Assembly (NCBI RefSeq): GCF_002505485.1
Contig: NZ_DAVG01000084.1
Coordinates: 3,733-13,895, forward strand
Length of the DNA stretch: 10,163 nt
Direction of reading: 5' to 3'
From: Methanosarcina sp. UBA5
GTDB lineage: Archaea > Halobacteriota > Methanosarcinia > Methanosarcinales > Methanosarcinaceae
Shown: piece after piece, positions 1 through 6,418 of the stretch
Layout: each line of letters opens with the position of its first letter
How positions within the stretch are numbered: the stretch's first letter is position 1
Translations under genes and position numbers: made by a program
Notes under the pieces: model-generated
Database searches by the model: none
What the model saw: only the letters and a program-made list of their open reading frames with translations
What the model was told of the DNA's origin: nothing

Positions 1-67
1 TGAGTACTCTGGAAAATATCAACTGATTATTGAGGGACCGCCAACTTTTTATGATCTTTATTTATAT

Positions 68-160
68 TCACTTTCCAGCATTTACTTCCAGATTTAAGAA
101 TTCCATAAATGAAAGTGAGATAACATCAAATACAAAAAATAAAAATAGAAAGCTAAAGTA
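68..160 (-). terminator. Putative terminator of the methyltransferase operon
   Basis: Just after the corrinoid gene's stop codon, the minus strand is very T-rich (131-160), as expected for archaeal intrinsic termination. Further on lies an inverted repeat: TCACTTTC (68-75) pairs with GAAAGTGA (111-118), and ATTTA (80-84) with TAAAT (106-110) across a 4-base bulge. Nothing else is recognised in 1-163. Confidence 0.4.
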
Positions 161-163
161 AAA

Positions 164-991
164 TCAGTGAAGTTCCTTGCGTACTTCTTTCCAGTCCTTC
201 CCTGCACAGATCTTTTTTGCGATTTTTACGGCATCAAGTGGAGTTTTTCCATATACCGAGTTACTAAAAGTCTCGACGAAATGTCTGTCTACAGCAGCTC
301 CACCACAAGCTACAGGAACATCTTCGGAGTCCAGGACCTCTGCAAGGGCTTTAAGGCCTTCTTTGGTTGTGCTCATTAGGGTTGTTCCGGTGACAAGATC
401 AGCATTTGCTGCCTTTACAGCTTTAACGGCTGCTTCCACTGTTACATCTTTTCCAAGATCGACTACTTCAAAACCATTTGCCCTGAGAATGGCGGCTACG
501 ATGTTCTTGCCTATATCATGCACATCTCCTTCAATAACAAGGGATACTACCTTCCCCTTGGAGGGAACTTCGCCTATCTTTTCTTGGCAAAGTTTTACCC
601 CTCCGATAAGGGCCTCATTTGCCAGCAGGATTTCAGGCATATAGCTTTCTCCTATGTCGTAAAGCTCACAGACAGTCTGAATTCCAGGCATAAGGGCATT
701 TAAGACCAAGTCTGTTGGATCTTTTCTTTTTTCAAGCAGGGCAGCTGTGAGTTTTATTGCTTCGTCACTATTTCCCTCGATCACAGCCTCTGTCACAACT
801 GCATATTCGAGATCTTTTGGCTTGTTTTGCTTCTTAATCTGGTTGACAGTGTTCACTTCTTTACTCCTGTCTCCAAGATCTACCCCGAGGCCTATCATGA
901 TCCCTTCGTCGATGAGTTTTTTAAATTTTGCAGGCTCTTTTTCTTTCATCTCGAAGATCTTCTGAACTGCAATGTCGATGTGCCTGATCAT
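164..991 (-). CDS. Corrinoid methyl-carrier protein (MtsB/MtaC-like)
   Basis: Cytoplasmic methyl carrier: its cobalamin accepts a methyl group and presents it to the partner methyltransferase encoded just upstream. The 275-residue product (about 30 kDa) has an N-terminal helical segment (1-60), a corrinoid-protein cap domain (about 60-145, including DALM-like NALMPGI at 98-104) and a Rossmann-type B12 domain (about 147-275). The lower axial cobalt ligand motif DxHxxG is D156-V-H158-D-I-G161. TGTTLMSTT (201-209) and the ACGGAAV loop (228-234) are the usual nucleotide-tail pocket. The start is ATG at 991, whose ATGA overlaps the TGA of the upstream gene; GGTGG lies about 9 bases before it. The frame stays open to 1156, but that part lies inside the upstream gene. 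The N-terminus is longer than I remember for MtaC (about 258 residues). Size, order and partner resemble MtsB of M. barkeri; an MtpC-like protein is the alternative. Confidence 0.9.
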   Translation of the reverse strand: MIRHIDIAVQKIFEMKEKEPAKFKKLIDEGIMIGLGVDLGDRSKEVNTVNQIKKQNKPKDLEYAVVTEAVIEGNSDEAIKLTAALLEKRKDPTDLVLNALMPGIQTVCELYDIGESYMPEILLANEALIGGVKLCQEKIGEVPSKGKVVSLVIEGDVHDIGKNIVAAILRANGFEVVDLGKDVTVEAAVKAVKAANADLVTGTTLMSTTKEGLKALAEVLDSEDVPVACGGAAVDRHFVETFSNSVYGKTPLDAVKIAKKICAGKDWKEVRKELH

Positions 992-2091
992 TCTTGCATT
1001 CCACCCAGGACATTTTCTTTCATATTCCTTCCAATACCGACTCCAATCTGCCTGATAAGGTCCTCCACGTCGTCGTATTTCGGGATTGGGGTCTCTTTGC
1101 AGGCCCTGACATACGCTTTGAGGTTCTCGAGTGGAGTTCCAGATGAAACACCACATGCAGTCCCAACAATATCAGCTCCCTGTAATATGCATTCCCGTGT
1201 TCTGTTATAAACCTGTTCGGGGGTGCCGTTTGGCATCAGGTCTATGACATCCAGGCTTCCGAGAATGGACATCTCGTTACCCATTACCTGACGGCAATAC
1301 CACACTGGAACGGCATCAAAGGAGAAGCAGTCAATTCCGCTCTGCTTTATGTAAGGTAGAAGTTTACTAGCGTCCCCGCAGATGTGCAGGGTCTGGGGAC
1401 AGCTGATTTCCTTTGCTATTCTTTTGTGGGCAGGGAGTACAAATTCTTTGTACGTTTCCGCAGAGATCAGATTGCTGGAAGCTGAAGGGTCAGCGAGGAA
1501 GATAATATGTGCCCCATAAGCAGCCTGCAATTTCCCGTAAGCTACCACGAAATCAGTTGCTGTTTCAATGAATGCATGGGCTATTTCCGGGTCGGTCTTT
1601 GTCCACCGGGCCATATTTTCAATGCCTGCTATGTGACCTGCTACCGTAAAGGGAGCGGTAAGTCCAGGGATAATAGGGAGCATGCCGTCGTAACGCTTCC
1701 TCAATTCGTCGATTGCTCCAAGCACTATCGGGATTCTTCCAGTTTCTTCTAGGTTATCGGGCCAGGCCACATCTTCGGGAGTCGTATAAGCTGGGCCGGT
1801 CACCGGAGGTCTGTCTGGCTTATCCCAGTCAAGTTTACATCCCAGAACTTCAGCTTCGAGAGAAATGTCAAACTGGGGACGCGCAGCTTCGATGCCACAA
1901 ACTTCATATGGGGCGGCTGCAAGGTCTGCCATCATCTTGCTATCGAAGTGGGCTTTTGGCCAGGAAGCGTTGCATACCTGCATCAATTCTGTCGTAGTTT
2001 GAGCAAGGGGATTTGCAGGGGGTACATAGTCAACCCTGCCTCCAAGCACGGCTGCCATAGCTCTTCGGGTTGGAGTCATTTCACTTACCAT
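988..2091 (-). CDS. Corrinoid:coenzyme M methyltransferase, UroD fold (MtsA/MtaA/MtbA family)
   Basis: Zinc methyltransferase that moves the methyl group from the methyl-Co(III) corrinoid protein to coenzyme M, feeding methyl-CoM reductase. The 367-residue product (about 40 kDa) has a uroporphyrinogen-decarboxylase-like barrel throughout. The opening MTPTRRAMAAVLGG (5-18) is typical of the family. The zinc signature His-x-Cys...Cys is visible as H236-I-C238 and C313 within GTACG, followed by the family block TPLENLKAYV (319-328). It is longer than MtaA/MtbA (about 339 residues) and fits the reported 41 kDa MtsA. Start: ATG at 2091 with GGAG at 2101-2104 on the minus strand, spacing 9; the alternative ATG at 2079 has no better site. 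It is the first gene of a two-gene operon with the corrinoid protein. No MtaB or MttB/MtbB/MtmB-type partner is in view, so it may also demethylate the substrate, as MtsA does with dimethylsulfide. The substrate is inferred; MtpA of methylmercaptopropionate metabolism is an alternative. Confidence 0.9.
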   Translation of the reverse strand: MVSEMTPTRRAMAAVLGGRVDYVPPANPLAQTTTELMQVCNASWPKAHFDSKMMADLAAAPYEVCGIEAARPQFDISLEAEVLGCKLDWDKPDRPPVTGPAYTTPEDVAWPDNLEETGRIPIVLGAIDELRKRYDGMLPIIPGLTAPFTVAGHIAGIENMARWTKTDPEIAHAFIETATDFVVAYGKLQAAYGAHIIFLADPSASSNLISAETYKEFVLPAHKRIAKEISCPQTLHICGDASKLLPYIKQSGIDCFSFDAVPVWYCRQVMGNEMSILGSLDVIDLMPNGTPEQVYNRTRECILQGADIVGTACGVSSGTPLENLKAYVRACKETPIPKYDDVEDLIRQIGVGIGRNMKENVLGGMQE

Positions 2092-2125
2092 GATATATGT
2101 CTCCTTTTTATCTGCACCTATTATA

Positions 2126-2141
2126 GTTTATAAATTATATA
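2126..2141 (-). promoter_or_regulatory. Proximal TATA box of the methyltransferase operon
   Basis: Read on the minus strand this AT-only stretch contains TATATAATTTATAA. It lies 35-50 bases upstream of the ATG at 2091. Initiation about 25 bases downstream would give a short leader (about 15-20 nt) still carrying the GGAG site. A second candidate, CATATATAC on the minus strand near 2293-2301, would give a leader of about 180 nt. Confidence 0.45.
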
Positions 2142-2163
2142 CTAAGAGTTATACTTTACAGTT

Positions 2164-2240
2164 AGATCACAAAAAATTCGTTTTTTAATGTAACCCACAG
2201 GGTAAAAGAAGAAGTGATCTGCTGTCAGGTAAAAACCTGA
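2164..2240 (-). other. Cluster of inverted repeats upstream of the methyltransferase operon
   Basis: AGATCAC (2164-2170) pairs with GTGATCT (2214-2220). Inside that pair are two smaller hairpins: AAAAAA/TTTTTT around a 4-base loop (2171-2186) and ACCC/GGGT around a 3-base loop (2193-2203). Beside it is TCAGGT-AAAA-ACCTGA (2225-2240). If transcription starts at the distal TATA candidate near 2293-2301, this would be a folded 5' leader. If it starts at the proximal TATA box, it lies in upstream DNA. No known riboswitch class is recognised. Confidence 0.4.
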
Positions 2241-2404
2241 AATGTCCTGTTTTCACGATTCTTTTTGCAAGTTCTTTTTCCGAGTCCCGGAAGTATATAT
2301 GAAAACTATTGTTATTTGTGCAAAAGTTGACAGTTCTTACACTGGTGTTTATTAATATGAATTTTTGAATATTTAACTGAATGCATTAGCACAATAAGAA
2401 AAGA

Positions 2405-2412
2405 TTTATATA
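2405..2412 (+). promoter_or_regulatory. TATA box, candidate promoter for the DLH gene
   Basis: TTTATATA matches the archaeal consensus and is preceded by purine-rich AAGAAAAGA, a plausible BRE. Initiation would fall near 2436, giving a leader of about 210 nt. A weaker AT-rich box near 2600 would start transcription almost at the gene. The rest of 2440-2640 holds no gene; a 13-codon ATG frame at 2486 is too short to support. Confidence 0.5.
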
Positions 2413-2647
2413 TTTCCTAAATATGTCTATCTAATTTATTTTCAATAGTTATCTTATTACTCCTTATCCAAAAATTTCACTCATGAGAATGAAGAGCTTG
2501 CTTAATACCTGGCAAAATAGCTAAACCATATAAGAGATATGCCGATAGTTTCTGTTTTTTCCGTAAGAAATAATTAATCATTATAACTCATATCCTTTAA
2601 CATATAATTTCCTATTAATATAATCCTAAAAATGTTTTGGGGAGTAA

Positions 2648-3538
2648 ATGAATTTCATGAACAAATTAGTCTTATTTTTGCTCATGGTGAACCATCTTGG
2701 CGCTTTAGGCAGTACAGCTTCCTCACATTCCAACTATGAGGTTTCGGAAACTGCAGGAATCGAGTGTAATGAAACCAAAAGCCACTATTTAGCTTTATCA
2801 CAGGATAACATTCTTGAAACCGTAAATCGTTCATCTCTGGCTCAGGCTAAAATGGTTAATATTACAAGCGGCCGCCAGGTTTATCCGGCTGTTTATCCGG
2901 CTTATACTGCGGCCCCGGCTGCAGAAGGAAATTACCCGGCTATAGTGCTGATTCACTCATTTAAAGGGTTCGAGCCCGGGTATCAGACTTTGGTGAACAG
3001 AATAGCAGAAGACGGATATGTTGTGATCGCTCCTTTCTGGCAGACATATGCTGTCTCTCCGTCGGATACGGAGGTAGAAGCTCTTATTAGAAATAGCATA
3101 GCTTACCTTGAAACAAGGGACGATGTTGATTCCGAAAGACTTGGCCTTACCGGCTTTTGTGCCGGAGGCAGGTATACCATGCTTTTCCTGCCCCATATTA
3201 AGCAGTTCAAATCTGGAGTCGCTTGGTATGGTTTTCCCTACGTGGGCGAATCTGAAATCCAGCCCGATAGACCGGCCAGTCTGATAGACCAGCTTGACGC
3301 ACCCATGCTTATGATACACGGTACACGGGACCAGTATAGCAATATCACTGACATTTACAGATATGCCGGTGAACTGGATGTATCTGATAAATACTTCGAG
3401 CTGAAAGTTTACCAGGGCGAGCCTCACGGTTTCATGATTAAAGGAGATGGAGAAATTTCTGAAAGTTTTGTTGCACAGGACGCATATCACGAGATGATAA
3501 GCTTCTTTGACAGGATATTAAAGAATTCGGCCCTGTAA
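2648..3538 (+). CDS. Exported dienelactone hydrolase family protein
   Basis: Predicted alpha/beta hydrolase of the dienelactone hydrolase (DLH) family, 296 residues. The natural substrate is unknown; relatives cleave lactones and esters. A hydrophobic N-terminus (about 5-21) looks like a signal peptide, with a low-complexity spacer to about residue 70. The hydrolase core runs from about 72 to 293. The DLH catalytic triad is complete: nucleophile Cys171 in GFCAGGRY (169-176), Asp228 in HGTRDQ (224-229) and His260 in GEPHGF (257-262). Four N-x-S/T sequons (N41, N60, N71, N232) fit an exported, possibly glycosylated archaeal protein. GGGGAG (2639-2644) is only 3 bases from ATG 2648 but 12 from the in-frame ATG at 2657, so translation could start at either. 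It stands alone: divergent from the methyltransferase operon and separated by 298 bases from the next gene. Confidence 0.88.
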   Translation: MNFMNKLVLFLLMVNHLGALGSTASSHSNYEVSETAGIECNETKSHYLALSQDNILETVNRSSLAQAKMVNITSGRQVYPAVYPAYTAAPAAEGNYPAIVLIHSFKGFEPGYQTLVNRIAEDGYVVIAPFWQTYAVSPSDTEVEALIRNSIAYLETRDDVDSERLGLTGFCAGGRYTMLFLPHIKQFKSGVAWYGFPYVGESEIQPDRPASLIDQLDAPMLMIHGTRDQYSNITDIYRYAGELDVSDKYFELKVYQGEPHGFMIKGDGEISESFVAQDAYHEMISFFDRILKNSAL

Positions 3539-3542
3539 GAAA

Positions 3543-3557
3543 GTTGAATTTTTCAAC
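3543..3557 (+). terminator. Putative terminator hairpin after the DLH gene
   Basis: GTTGAA-TTT-TTCAAC begins four bases after the stop codon. A pyrimidine-rich stretch with several T runs follows at about 3664-3710, a likely archaeal termination zone. No other gene is seen in 3539-3836. Confidence 0.4.
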
Positions 3558-3790
3558 CCCGGAATTTGAGAGGGAGTTATCCTCTAATTAATCCATTCCT
3601 TCTGATAAAGTGATAATGTTTTTCTGAAAAAGTGGTGCTGATTTTACCTGCGAGCTTGGGGATTTGTTTTTAGAATTTCACTTTTCTTTCTATACTTTGC
3701 TTTTTATTATTCTCGGAAGTGAATACAACTTTGCAACTTCCGCACACGATTTTTTAAAAAGAAGAAATATATCTTTAATTCTCTATATTA

Positions 3791-3802
3791 TTTAATATAA
3801 AA
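3791..3802 (+). promoter_or_regulatory. TATA box of the first YdjM gene
   Basis: TTTAATATAAAA lies about 35-45 bases before the ATG at 3837. It predicts a very short leader that would just include the AGGAA site at 3823-3827. Confidence 0.45.
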
Positions 3803-3836
3803 TCAAACGCAAAATATCCGTCAGGAATACAGGATC

Positions 3837-4892
3837 ATGGTAAATGTAATTTCCCATTTTGGAGTAGGTCTTCTCATTGCTCTGGCTTTAGGCCTGAAAG
3901 GAAAAAAACTGAAAGTTGTGGCTTTATTATCCGTGCTTCCTGACCTGGATTATATCCTGTACTCAACATTTATCTATTCCAATAATAGCCTGAGCCCTGA
4001 GGGGAGAAACCAGCTTTTTTACCTGATCGGGCACAGAGAGTTTATGCACTCTATCCTTTTCATTGTTCTGATTACGCTTATTCTCTGGTTTAAGACAAAG
4101 GATTGGCTTTTTATGGTTGGAGGATTCCAGTCCCTTTTCTTTCACTCTTACCTGGACTATGTTACAAGCTGGAAAATGCGCCCTCTCTACCCGTTCAGTA
4201 CGGACACTTCTATTATGAGTGCGGTTTATTTCTTTGACCCTCTATTAAACCTGCTGCCTCTCCTACCTCCTTTCATTGTAATTCTAGTAAATTTGAGCCA
4301 CACAGAAAAAATAAATGGAAGAGTAAAGAGCTTTTGCACCTTCATATCAAATATTGATGATAAGCTCTATGCCTCGCTTATTCTTTTGTTACTTGTCTGG
4401 CTTACCGTCATGCCGGTCTCGAAAGCTTTCCTAATCAACCAGATCTCCTGGGCAGAGGAAGCCAAAATTAGCTACCAAAATACCTATCCCGAATCTACAA
4501 GTCAGTTCCTGACTGCATATTCATATAATTCAACTCATTATAGAGTCCTGGAAATAAGTTATCGTTCGGGGATCGAGAAAAGTCTGTACGTTGAAAAAGT
4601 GTCTGTAGACGGAAATGTCTATGATGCTGCTGCCTATGTTAAGAGAGCAGAGAACTTATACGGGGCAGGCGTTCCCCAGGAAATCGATTATCCGGTCTAC
4701 TCGGTTTCCGAAACAAACGATTCTGTAACGGTTATCCTCAGTGATGCCAGAAATCCATACATCAGAGATATAGCTTACTTTAAATCGTTTTATAGGTTTG
4801 TCTTTGACAGGAAAAACGGAGAGGAATACGAAGTATATGCAAGTATGCATGGTAGTCAGGAGGAGAGATTAGGCACTAACTGGTTTGGATGA
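3837..4892 (+). CDS. YdjM-family membrane protein (metal-dependent hydrolase family), copy 1
   Basis: Integral membrane protein of 351 residues in the YdjM/DUF457 family, annotated as metal-dependent hydrolases; the substrate is unknown. The family's putative metal ligands are present: H7 (ISHFG), LPDLDY (34-39, D36 and D38), GHREFMHS (65-72, H66 and H71) and HSYLDY (103-108, H103 and D107), followed by MRPLYPF (114-120). Hydrophobic segments lie at about 5-20, 27-46, 72-86, 92-108, 132-152 and 178-200. After the last, residues 201-351 form a hydrophilic C-terminal domain, probably on one face of the membrane, with NTYP, YSVSE and LSDARNPY blocks that recur in copy 2. Start ATG 3837 has AGGAA 9 bases upstream. 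The gene is followed at once by a paralogue, which suggests tandem duplication. Activity is inferred only from the family. Confidence 0.87.
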   Translation: MVNVISHFGVGLLIALALGLKGKKLKVVALLSVLPDLDYILYSTFIYSNNSLSPEGRNQLFYLIGHREFMHSILFIVLITLILWFKTKDWLFMVGGFQSLFFHSYLDYVTSWKMRPLYPFSTDTSIMSAVYFFDPLLNLLPLLPPFIVILVNLSHTEKINGRVKSFCTFISNIDDKLYASLILLLLVWLTVMPVSKAFLINQISWAEEAKISYQNTYPESTSQFLTAYSYNSTHYRVLEISYRSGIEKSLYVEKVSVDGNVYDAAAYVKRAENLYGAGVPQEIDYPVYSVSETNDSVTVILSDARNPYIRDIAYFKSFYRFVFDRKNGEEYEVYASMHGSQEERLGTNWFG

Positions 4893-5011
4893 GCCTTTAA
4901 ATAACTAATCAGGATATTCTGCGTTGGAAATACTCTGAAAAACTGTAGTCAGCCTCTTTCGTCACGGTAGCCAACTATAGTAAATTCTTTTCCTCAATAT
5001 TTATCAATTAT

Positions 5012-5024
5012 TTTATATAATATA
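5012..5024 (+). promoter_or_regulatory. TATA box of the second YdjM gene
   Basis: TTTATATAATATA, the best TATA match between the two YdjM genes, suggests that copy 2 has its own promoter. Initiation near 5045 would give a leader of about 108 nt to ATG 5153. The remainder of 4893-5152 holds no gene. Confidence 0.5.
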
Positions 5025-5152
5025 AATTAAATATTATGAAGCGCCATAGCGCCAAAAACTTTGCTATTTTGAGTTCTTCCTGAATATCGTTTATGACAAC
5101 CCGAATCTCAAAACAAATTTCAAACAAATTTCAATATTACAGAACGTACATC

Positions 5153-6277
5153 ATGGTAAATACGCTTTCCCATCTTGGAATCGGCCTGCTTCTTGCCTAC
5201 GCTCTGGGCCTTAAAGGAAGAAAGAGGCTGGTTTTACTATTTCTTTCTTCACTCCCTGATCTTGACTATTTTACATATTCAATATTTACTCTCATCAGCA
5301 GCAGCTTAAGCCATGAGGTTCGGAACCAATTATTCTACTTGCTTGGCCACAGAGAGCTTACTCACTCGATCTTTTTTGCTTTTCTTGTCTCACTTTTCAT
5401 CTGGGTTAAAACTAAAGACCGCCGCTTTACGTTCGGAGGGTTTCAGGCCGTTTTCCTCCATATATTACTCGATTATACTACAAGCGCAAAAATGCGCCCT
5501 TTCTATCCGTTCAACACACATGAGTCAGCCCTTAGGGCCATTTATCCTTTCGACCCCATCGTGAACTTTCTTCCATTGCTGCCTCTTTTCATGATGGCTG
5601 GAGGATATGCCATAAACAGAAACAAATGGATAATTAAAAGCAAAGTTAACCTGAGCGTTGATAGATGGAGTATTAAAGAAAGAGATACCTTGAGCAGAAA
5701 GCTAAATAGTCTAACTAGGCTCCACGGTTTTGTAAACAGGAACGAGAGGAAACTCTATGCTTCCATAATTTTAGTTCTCCTCCTCTGGACCGCAGTGTTT
5801 CCGGTTGCGAAAATCTTTCTGATCAATTACATTTCCGATACTGAAGGAACCAGAGTAAGCTACAAAAATACCTATCCGATATCTATCGGCAAATTTCTTG
5901 CAGTATATCCGTATACTGATACCCATTATAAGCTTCTGGAAGTCAGCTACTGGTCAGGAATCAAAAAAAGTTTTTACGTTGAAAAAATCTCTGTAACAGG
6001 CGACGTCCCTGACGCTCAGGCTTATGCCGAAAGGGCAGGAAAACTTTACAGGGCCTCAGTCCCCCAGACAATCGATTATCCTACGTATTCGGTTTCCGAA
6101 GAAAACGGACTTGTAACCGTAATTCTGAGCGATGCCAGAAATCCGTATGTTGACAAGTGGCCTTATTTCGATACGGTTTACAGGTTCGTTTTTGACAGGG
6201 AGAGCAGAGAATATGAAGCATATGAGAGCCATTATGGAAGACCGGAGAAGAAGCTTAATAAAAACTATTTTGAGTAA
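5153..6277 (+). CDS. YdjM-family membrane protein (metal-dependent hydrolase family), copy 2
   Basis: Paralogue of the preceding gene, 374 residues, with the same motif order at the same positions: H7 (LSHLG), LPDLDY (34-39), GHRELTHS (65-72), HILLDY (103-108) and MRPFYPF (114-120). Hydrophobic segments match copy 1, with the last at about 202-225. The 226-374 C-terminal domain keeps NTYP, YSVSE, VTVILSDARNPY and YRFVFDR. It differs by about 25 extra basic, hydrophilic residues (about 155-195) in the loop before the last membrane segment. ATG 5153 is chosen because MVN aligns exactly with the start of copy 1 and both share the ATCATGGTAAA context. An in-frame ATG at 5093 would add 20 polar residues with no match in copy 1 and has no ribosome site; 5153 also lacks a clear Shine-Dalgarno. 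The substrate is unknown. Confidence 0.86.
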   Translation: MVNTLSHLGIGLLLAYALGLKGRKRLVLLFLSSLPDLDYFTYSIFTLISSSLSHEVRNQLFYLLGHRELTHSIFFAFLVSLFIWVKTKDRRFTFGGFQAVFLHILLDYTTSAKMRPFYPFNTHESALRAIYPFDPIVNFLPLLPLFMMAGGYAINRNKWIIKSKVNLSVDRWSIKERDTLSRKLNSLTRLHGFVNRNERKLYASIILVLLLWTAVFPVAKIFLINYISDTEGTRVSYKNTYPISIGKFLAVYPYTDTHYKLLEVSYWSGIKKSFYVEKISVTGDVPDAQAYAERAGKLYRASVPQTIDYPTYSVSEENGLVTVILSDARNPYVDKWPYFDTVYRFVFDRESREYEAYESHYGRPEKKLNKNYFE

Positions 6278-6380
6278 TTTCCGGGCTATCTGGATAGTAG
6301 GGAAGTTTATTTGGCTCTTCGCTGTTTCGAGTGGATAACTTACATTCATCTCCGAAAGATTTAAAGACCACATTTACCAG

Positions 6381-6418
6381 ATAAGGAATTAATTACCTTA
6401 TTCAGTAGGGAATTCCTT
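6381..6418. terminator. Inverted repeats between convergent YdjM copy 2 and asnB
   Basis: AAGGAATT (6383-6390) pairs with AATTCCTT (6411-6418). A competing inner hairpin, ATAAGG (6381-6386) with CCTTAT (6396-6401), overlaps it. The repeat touches the asnB stop codon and lies 3' of both convergent genes, so it could end transcription from either side. Confidence 0.45.

Noticed and set aside
177..644. 155-codon plus-strand frame
   Set aside because: It is antisense to the corrinoid protein; its composition mirrors the coding strand and it has no family motif.
992..1156. Open frame extending the corrinoid protein 55 residues upstream
   Set aside because: It lies wholly inside the methyltransferase gene in another frame, looks unlike any corrinoid protein, and the ATGA overlap at 988-991 gives a better start.
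2400..2647. Small gene in the long upstream region of the DLH gene
   Set aside because: Only very short frames (for example 13 codons from 2486) without a convincing ribosome site; it is more likely untranslated leader.
2957..3490. 177-codon minus-strand frame
   Set aside because: It is antisense to the DLH gene with its intact catalytic triad and has no recognisable domain.
5039..5056. Direct repeat AGCGCCA near 5040-5054
   Set aside because: Two 7-base copies beside each other are too short to mean much; there is no link to a start or terminator.
5093..5152. Earlier in-frame ATG for YdjM copy 2
   Set aside because: The 20 added residues are polar, have no counterpart in copy 1 and no ribosome site; MVN at 5153 aligns with the start of copy 1.
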